Source of the DNA: Chrysomallon squamiferum
Taxonomy: Eukaryota > Mollusca > Gastropoda > Neomphalida > Peltospiridae
DNA length: 35,000 nt
Assembly (NCBI GenBank): GCA_012295275.1
Contig: CM022677.1
Coordinates: 27,401,379 to 27,436,378, forward strand
Reading direction: 5' to 3'
A model generated the notes under the pieces. It worked only from the letters and a program-made list of their open reading frames with translations. It was not told the origin of the DNA and made no database searches. Below are positions 28,954 to 35,000 of this stretch, piece after piece. Position 1 is the stretch's first letter. Each line of letters opens with the position of its first letter. Both the position numbers and the translations under genes were made by a program.

Positions 28954-29311
28954 AAGCAATTTAACAACTACATCTAACATAAATAACATTGCTTAGTAAA
29001 AAATAATAATAAAAAAAAATAATAATAAAAAAAATTAAATTACTTATTTTATAATTTTTTTTATTAAATTAAGTAAAGGAATTAAAAACCAAAAACAAAT
29101 GTTATTAAAAACTAAAATCAAGTATCTTATGTAATTAAAATTTTTAAAAATGAAAAAAAAAATGTATAAAATTAAATACATCACTTAACCATCAACAAAA
29201 TATTGCCACACAACAGCAGCAGCAGCAGCAACAACGACAACAGCAATGACAACAACAAAGACAAGTTAAATCAGACACTTTTTGAAAAAGATGAGGTAGA
29301 TAATATAACCA
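28954..29311. other. Intergenic, A-rich; CAG/CAA run
   Basis: A-rich DNA with a CAG/CAA run at 29212-29260. No gene seen. Confidence 0.6.
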
Positions 29312-29392
29312 CATTCACCCCTAAATTTCTGACATAGACCTGTCTTTGCAGGCTAGAAGGGCAGGTCCATTGTGGAAATGTAGGGGTGGATG
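29312..29392. ncRNA. 81-nt imperfect hairpin, microRNA-precursor-like
   Basis: The left arm 29312-29345 begins CATTCACCCCTAAATTTC. The right arm 29359-29392 ends GAAATGTAGGGGTGGATG. They pair over 34 positions with only 4 mismatches when G-U pairs are allowed on the plus strand; the loop is 13 nt. The size and near-complete pairing resemble a pre-miRNA. No known miRNA seed was recognised, and a decayed small inverted repeat is the alternative. Transcription is unknown. Confidence 0.4.
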
Positions 29393-29499
29393 GTTGATAA
29401 AATGCTGCTCGAAGGAAATCATTTTTTTGATAGTCACTGAAATTTTAATCAAGAAATGAATAAAAATGTTATATTTTATACTTAATAATAAATATATAA

Positions 29500-29505
29500 T
29501 AATAA

Positions 29506-29554
<49 letters not shown>

Positions 29555-29555
29555 C
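29500..29555. repeat. (AAT)n tract
   Basis: Near-perfect AAT repeat. It is followed by an unremarkable 73-codon frame (29552-29773) with no recognisable similarity. Another AAT run lies at 29901-29930. Confidence 0.93.
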
Positions 29556-29899
29556 TGTTACTTCTCAACTATCAATTCTTTCATGTTTGGTTTTCTAATA
29601 ATGTATCTCAGTACATTTTCACATTTTTATATTACTATCAACTGTTAATGACTATCAAAGAAATGATTATTTATTTACAAAAAGATGAACGGAACATAAA
29701 CACTGCAGCCATCAAACACATTCAGACACATCTTGAACACAACAACCAGTATTTCCAGAGTACATCGTCGTAACAACCACAATGGTAGCAGCAGCAGCAA
29801 CATCATTCTGACATACTTTGTCGACTTAATGGAAGACAAAAAGTAATTGGTAGTAGTTTTTTGTTTGTTAAAATTTCAAGTTTCAAGTTCTAAAAGACG

Positions 29900-29932
<33 letters not shown>

Positions 29933-29939
29933 TATAACA

Positions 29940-30680
29940 ATGTTTTAAACAACAATAATAATTAATAATAAAATCAAATTTGAATAAATAAATAAGAATA
30001 TTAAATTATCAATGCAATTCTTTTTTTTCTCTTTTTTTTTTCAATTGTAATTTTTTAAAGTTTAAAATAAATTTAAATATAAATTTAAAAAAAGGAAAAA
30101 GTAAGAAATACAAAAAGTTAATAATGAATATTTAGCTTTACAGATATATGCTTCTTATAATTTTATAAGTACAATATATTATAAAATCGTTTTGGTTTTT
30201 TTTTTCATTCATTTTGCCTAACTAAATATTATCATCATTATTTATTTATTTATTTATTTTCCATTAAGTCAAAAACATAAGTCATTCAGATGTCAACAAC
30301 TGTTCAACCACTGTTAAATATAAATTACATATCAACAATCAGTATATATATGTACACATCAAAGATATATACAGAAACAAAATAAAACATAGGACCCAGA
30401 GTTATAGCCCTTTGTGGCAGTCTCCCTGGTGGTTACCATGGAAACTGAACAGATGACACGCACACATATCCCATGTTGCATTGGTAAAGGGTGAATATTG
30501 AGTGTATATTTCTGCATATTCACGTACATATACATATTTTAAATTTTTAGAGATTTTTTTTTTTTTCACAACTGAATTGTAATACATACTGTCTTATTTT
30601 CTAGAATATTATTTATAAAATGTAAATATTTATTAATGAAATTTCTGAAACTAGAAATTTGGATATACTTAACATTAAAG
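29940..30680. other. Intergenic AT-rich DNA with an X-box-like site
   Basis: No gene seen. GTTACCATGGAAAC at 30432-30445 resembles the palindromic RFX X-box. A (TTTA)n run lies at 30240-30260. Confidence 0.5.
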
Positions 30681-30685
<5 letters not shown>

Positions 30686-30721
<36 letters not shown>

Positions 30722-30725
30722 AAGA

Positions 30726-30786
<61 letters not shown>

Positions 30787-30830
30787 CCAGATAAAAACAC
30801 AATAAATAAATAAATAAATAAAATTAAAAA
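30686..30830. repeat. Poly-A run, (AAT)n and AAAT tract
   Basis: An A run (30686-30713), perfect AAT (about 30727-30783) and an AAAT tract (30802-30822). Lies 3' of the SMAD on its strand. Confidence 0.94.
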
Positions 30831-31595
30831 TAAAACTCTTTGTATCATCTTTTCAGAGAAGCAGAATTTCAATATACCTACATCCAAAAAATATTACTAG
30901 TCAACAGAATATAAATTTTAAACAATCTTATTTTCAAAGACAAAAATACTTTTTTTTTTCAAAATTTATCAGTACATATCATTTTGTTAAAACAAATGTA
31001 AATTTAAAATTTACTATTACCCTCATCATTTTATCCAAGATTCTTATCTATATTTTATCAGTATATATGTGTGTATGTACCTAGATTCATTAACAACAAC
31101 ACAAATATAAATAAAATTATTTAAATAACAGTATGTATTACAATTCAGTATATCTCTGTTACATATATAATAATAATAAAATAATAATAATAATAATAAT
31201 ACATATATTACTAGCACAAAGTAGAGGTATTGTAGGTAATTCATACTGGTTTTTTTTTTTTTTTTAATTTTATCTCTGCAAAGTAATTGCATTGAAGGAG
31301 GTTTAAGGAGAAAATGTTTTGCCATTTATAGTTGCAATATCGTTTTAAATTTTAGCACACCACCATCACAGGTTTGTGGCAGAAGGCACTTGGAGACAAC
31401 ACATCAACCATTTTTGGAGTTTAGATTTTTAAATTAAAAAAACATAAAATAAATAAATAGATAAATAAATAAATAAATGTTTAAATATTTTTTTTTTGCA
31501 ATTGGTAATAACTGGAGTTATGTTAATGTACTGGTAATGAAAATAAATTGTAATGAAAGAAATAATAACTGTAAAAAAAAAGTAATCTGGAGGAG
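30831..31595. other. Intergenic AT-rich DNA, nothing identified
   Basis: Unique AT-rich sequence with small AAT (31170-31200) and AAAT (31447-31478) tracts. It could be part of a long SMAD 3' UTR on the minus strand, but there is no direct support. Confidence 0.5.
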
Positions 31596-31596
31596 T

Positions 31597-31597
<1 letters not shown>

Positions 31598-31627
<30 letters not shown>

Positions 31628-31707
31628 GGAGGAGGAGGAATAGTAGAAATAGTAGTAGTAATAATAATAAAATAATAAAAATCACAATAATAGTAATAAT
31701 AATAACC

Positions 31708-31761
<54 letters not shown>

Positions 31762-31798
31762 TAATAATAATAATAATCACAATAATAATAATAATCAC

Positions 31799-31848
<50 letters not shown>

Positions 31849-31886
31849 TGATAATGATGACAAAAACAGAAATAGTAGTAGTAGTA

Positions 31887-31923
<37 letters not shown>
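31598..31923. repeat. 300-base AAT-dominated array
   Basis: AAT runs with interspersed AGG, AGT, CAC and GATGAT units. Long Ile, Asn or Tyr runs in open frames here are translation artefacts. Confidence 0.95.
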
Positions 31924-31926
<3 letters not shown>

Positions 31927-32817
31927 AAATTATGCAAGAATAATACAGACACTTCCAGATTCACACAGACCGACTGTTTTGGTAAATCCTAAGTAAGTAA
32001 AAACATCAGATTTAAAGCCTACATATAACTTGTGTGTCTCAAAGACAGTAATACTAAAAATAGTTTAATTTAAAAAATAATAAAAATGCAGAAAATTGCT
32101 ACATTTTTATGTATATATTTTTTTTGAATCTGTGTAACATAATTTTCCAGAAATTACAAAGTATATATATATAGATCTATATGAATTTTGGATGTGTCTG
32201 TAATATTAAAATAAGATTGAACAAACACATATATATATATATATAATAAAAATAATTGTAATAATAATTAAAACTTTTCTTTTATTATTAATTACTATTA
32301 TTATTATTATTATTTCTACTCTTTATTTTTAAAAAAATACAGTGAAAAATGAAAAAAAAAAAAAAGAAATAAAACAAAACAAAAAAATTAATTATTTGAT
32401 ATGTAAGAAAACATCACTTGCCTATAACTGCTGAGAAAACTCCTCAAACTCCTTTAAAAACAACATAAATTCAAAATATTTTCCTTTTTCGAAAAGTTGT
32501 ATCTCCAATAAAAAAAAAAACAATAAACAAGAGAAAAATAACTTCACAAAAATTCCGGTTTGATGCTATCATCCTCATACACAACAAAAAAAAAAATAAA
32601 AAATCACTTTTGAGTCAGCGAAGATTCCTGGGGTTGGTGATGGGGTGAGAGAGAGAGAGAGAGAGAGGGGGGGAAAGGACAGACAGAGAGAGAGGGGGGT
32701 GTGAGGAAAGGGGGGAGGAGAAAATCTTGACGCAGCAACCTTCACAATGATAATGCCCCGAGAATGAGAAAGGAAAATCGGTTGCCGTGCCAATGGGGGG
32801 GAGGGGGAAAGCCAGTA
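31924..32817 (-). other. Probable SMAD 3' UTR (minus strand)
   Basis: Sequence directly 3' of the SMAD stop codon on its strand. A (GA)n/G-rich patch lies at 32645-32715. A possible AATAAA on the minus strand is at 32322-32327. The 3' end cannot be fixed in such AT-rich DNA. Confidence 0.4.
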
Positions 32818-33380
32818 TCACCTGTTCACACTCAGCAAAATCTCCACCCAGCAGGGGCAGGAGGTGATGAACTGGCGGGAGTAGCACGGGCCCCACCCCT
32901 TCGCGAACGAGATCCTCACGGAGCAGGGGTCGAACGGCCCGTCCAGCAGTTCGGGGGGGCGGGGCGCCTCCCTCAGCGACGCCGCCTCGCTGTAGCTGAA
33001 TATCCGCAACGAGTGGCCCGGCAGCAGCTTCCGCACCACCAACAACGTCCTGCCGCTGCTGCCGCAGCCGCCACAGCCGCGAGGCTCGTCGAGGGTTGGG
33101 GAGTTGACGAAGGCTGGGTACCGCCCGCGGTTATACGCCCAAACACTGTCCCCCTCGCGGCTCAGGATGATGCCGAAGCCGATCTTCTCGCGGGTGCGCC
33201 TCACGGTCTCCAGGCTCGACTCCTGCTGCAGGATCTGCAGGCACATGCCGTCGCCGTGCGGCAGATGCTGGAACACGCAGAAGCTGGGCTCAACGACGGG
33301 GAAGAGGCGGCCGATGCGCTGCCGGAGTTCCCAGTAAGCGATCGTGCACCAGTGGTTTCCACCTCCCGGACCAGAGTCAT
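32818..33380 (-). CDS. SMAD6: Inhibitory SMAD (SMAD6-like), last exon with MH2 domain
   Basis: Inhibitory SMADs block TGF-beta/BMP signalling by competing with receptor-regulated SMADs at type I receptors. The minus-strand acceptor CTCTCACAG precedes 563 nt that begin [20 protein letters not shown] and end VEILLSVNR-stop. MH2 landmarks are [13 protein letters not shown]-like [64 protein letters not shown] and [13 protein letters not shown]. The C-terminus lacks the SSxS phosphorylation motif of receptor-regulated SMADs, which marks it as inhibitory. FVNSPTLD and [17 protein letters not shown] resemble SMAD6 more than SMAD7, though invertebrates often have one SMAD6/7 gene. A Gly/Cys-rich insert ([10 protein letters not shown]) sits inside MH2. 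The exon is GC-rich against AT-rich surroundings. Upstream exons (MH1, linker) lie outside the window. Confidence 0.93.
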
Positions 33381-33389
33381 CTGTGAGAG

Positions 33390-33810
33390 AGAAAAAAATA
33401 TATGTGAAAATGTGTGTGAAAATATGTGTAAATATATGTGATAATATGTAAAAATATATGTGAAAATATTAAAAAATGTGTAAAAATATATGTGATAATA
33501 TGCAAAAATATATGTGAAAATATGTAAAAATATGTAAAAATATGTGTAAAAATATGTGATAATATGTAAAAATATATGTGAAAATATTTTAAAATATGTG
33601 AAAATATCTAAAAAGTGTAAAAATATGTAAAAATATATCTGATAATATATGTAAAAATATGTATGAAAATATATGTAAAAAATGTGTAAAAATATATGTG
33701 AATATGTAAAAATATGTAAAGAATGTAAAAATGTATGTGAAAATATGTAAAAATATATGTAAAATGGTGTAAAAAAATGTGAAAATGTGTGAAAATGTAT
33801 ATGTAAACAT
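33390..33810. repeat. TATGTGAAAA-type minisatellite in the SMAD intron
   Basis: A roughly 10-12 base degenerate unit (AAAATATGTG/ATATGTAAAA) is repeated across about 420 bases. It starts just outside the SMAD exon acceptor, so on the SMAD strand the intron ends in this array. A His/Phe/Ile/Tyr-rich minus frame across it is an artefact. Confidence 0.9.
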
Positions 33811-34082
33811 TTTGTAAACTTCATGTGAGATCTAGAATTTGTAAATGTAATAATTTGTAAACTATGTGATCAGGGACTTGTAACTTTAATAATTATAACT
33901 ATCTGTAAATATTATGTAATTCAGAAATTGTAACTATTTTTTAATTGTAAATGTTCAATGTTTTATATAATAATAATAATAATAATAATAATGTTAATAA
34001 TAATAATGTTAATAATAATGATAATGTTAATGATAATAACAATTATAATAAATACAATGATAATTGTTATAATGATAATAAA

Positions 34083-34135
<53 letters not shown>

Positions 34136-34316
34136 CTTTAACTTTCCTGCAAATCAAAAATTAAAAGCAGCATTAATAATTAAAAAACATTAAATAATTA
34201 AAACTACTTAATTTGGAATTTATTATTTTGTCTGTTTTTATTTACTTCTTCATTGTTTCAAGTTGCGACCTTTATGATTGTTTTATTTTTTTCTGTGAAT
34301 GTTGACACACACACAA

Positions 34317-34325
<9 letters not shown>
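33811..34325. repeat. SMAD intron: AT-rich DNA and (AAT)n
   Basis: TGTAA-rich DNA is followed by an AAT/ATG/GTT array (33967-34130). The remainder is AT-rich with nothing else identified. Confidence 0.85.

Positions 34326-34387
<62 letters not shown>
34319..34387. repeat. (CA)n-(GA)n compound microsatellite
   Basis: A short ACAC run (from about 34305) is followed by about 60 bases of perfect GA. Lies in the SMAD intron. Confidence 0.95.
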
Positions 34388-34390
<3 letters not shown>

Positions 34391-34571
34391 AATGTGAGTT
34401 ATTTTGAAAAAATATAAATATAAATGCCTTTCTGTCATTTTATGTTTATTTATATTTTTTATTTCTTTTTATCACTTTCAGAAATCAAATATTCAGAGAA
34501 AAAAAAGAAGATTAAGTTTAAACATTTTTTTCATTCAATTTATTTTTTTTTCTTTATTTTTTATCATTATA

Positions 34572-34611
<40 letters not shown>

Positions 34612-35000
34612 TTATCTTTTTTTCTAATACCTATATCATAGTTTTATAAAGGTTAAAAATAATTCAACAATATCAGATCCTTTATAGGGAGGGGGTGTTT
34701 TTAAACATTTTTTTTTTTTCAAAAATAAATATCTTTTCAAAATCATTAACATTATTTTATAAGAAAAATATTAATTAACACATTATTATTATTATTATTA
34801 TTATTATTATAATTATTCAAATTTTCTTTCGACAAACATCAAACACAAATACATTTCATACCTGAAAAAAAAAAAAAAAAAAAAAAGTCACCGTTAAGGT
34901 ATGTATACAATTTTGTAGGTGAAATAACCCGAAGTAAGTCTACATTGGCAAAAGACTTATCAAGGTAGAAATATCTAAGCAGAGAGCAAGATGTCTAGCT
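34388..35000. other. SMAD intron, low-complexity AT; nothing identified
   Basis: Contains (TA)n at 34570-34593, a T run to 34613, a TTA run (34781-34810) and an A run (34864-34886). The last 100 bases are unique. No exon could be supported. Confidence 0.6.

Noticed and set aside
28796-28996. Asp/Asn-rich 66-residue frame
   Set aside because: GAT/AAT repeat within the TIR element.
32764-33441. 225-residue plus-strand frame opposite the SMAD exon
   Set aside because: GC-rich antisense shadow of the MH2 coding exon; the minus-strand protein is clearly conserved.
33201-33824. Minus-strand frame extending the SMAD exon region with His/Phe/Tyr repeats
   Set aside because: Read-through of the intronic minisatellite in a frame other than the MH2 frame; the acceptor at 33381-33383 ends the exon.
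34850-34886. Possible extra SMAD exon after a minus-strand acceptor (poly-T then CAG)
   Set aside because: The sequence after the acceptor shows no SMAD linker or MH1 similarity; a poly-A run alone can mimic this signal.

Overview
This is a eukaryotic, very probably molluscan (gastropod-like) nuclear window. Short coding exons with canonical GT-AG introns sit in AT-rich DNA packed with long microsatellites (GA, AAT, AGT, TC, ATTT). The three recognisable genes are animal genes: a chitin-type AA15 lytic polysaccharide monooxygenase, dymeclin, and an inhibitory SMAD. A molluscan origin is inferred from the invertebrate AA15 family, the microsatellite load and a recurrent TTRTCTCCCTT motif. The species cannot be told from the sequence alone.

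Layout. (1) 1-3037, minus strand: an AA15 LPMO with a signal peptide and the N-terminal histidine of the copper brace. Three exons are visible and the 3' part runs off the window. (2) 3038-8260: no gene; a roughly 5 kb block of ATTT, AGT, AAT and TTG microsatellites with short unique islands. (3) 8265-8400: a possible dymeclin promoter with ETS-like and CRE-like sites. (4) 9107-23723, plus strand: the complete dymeclin (DYM) coding region in 15 exons. The joined exons give 2040 nt (679 codons plus stop) with consistent phases at every junction. A long repeat-rich 3' UTR follows, probably ending near an AATAAA at 26578. (5) About 26.6-32.8 kb: tail-to-tail intergenic space. It holds a 1.1 kb element with 18-bp terminal inverted repeats and TTAA ends, an 81-nt imperfect hairpin, and long AAT tracts. 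(6) 32818-33380, minus strand: the last exon of an inhibitory SMAD (SMAD6-like MH2 domain), with its upstream intron filling the rest of the window.

The genes do not form one pathway. The LPMO is a secreted chitin-active oxidase, dymeclin is a peripheral Golgi/secretory-pathway protein, and the I-SMAD damps TGF-beta/BMP signalling. DYM beside an inhibitory SMAD is notable because human DYM and SMAD7 are also neighbours on chromosome 18q21.

The most interesting structural signal is tandem duplication at the splice edges of DYM. Intron 11 (counting coding exons) carries four extra copies of the next exon's 3' splice site plus its first codons, two of them in frame and stop-free with the real exon. 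Exon 9's 5' splice site is tandemly triplicated with a 39-nt spacing, and using the second copy would add 13 codons in frame. The second item is the 81-nt hairpin between DYM and the SMAD, which has the size and pairing of a microRNA precursor.
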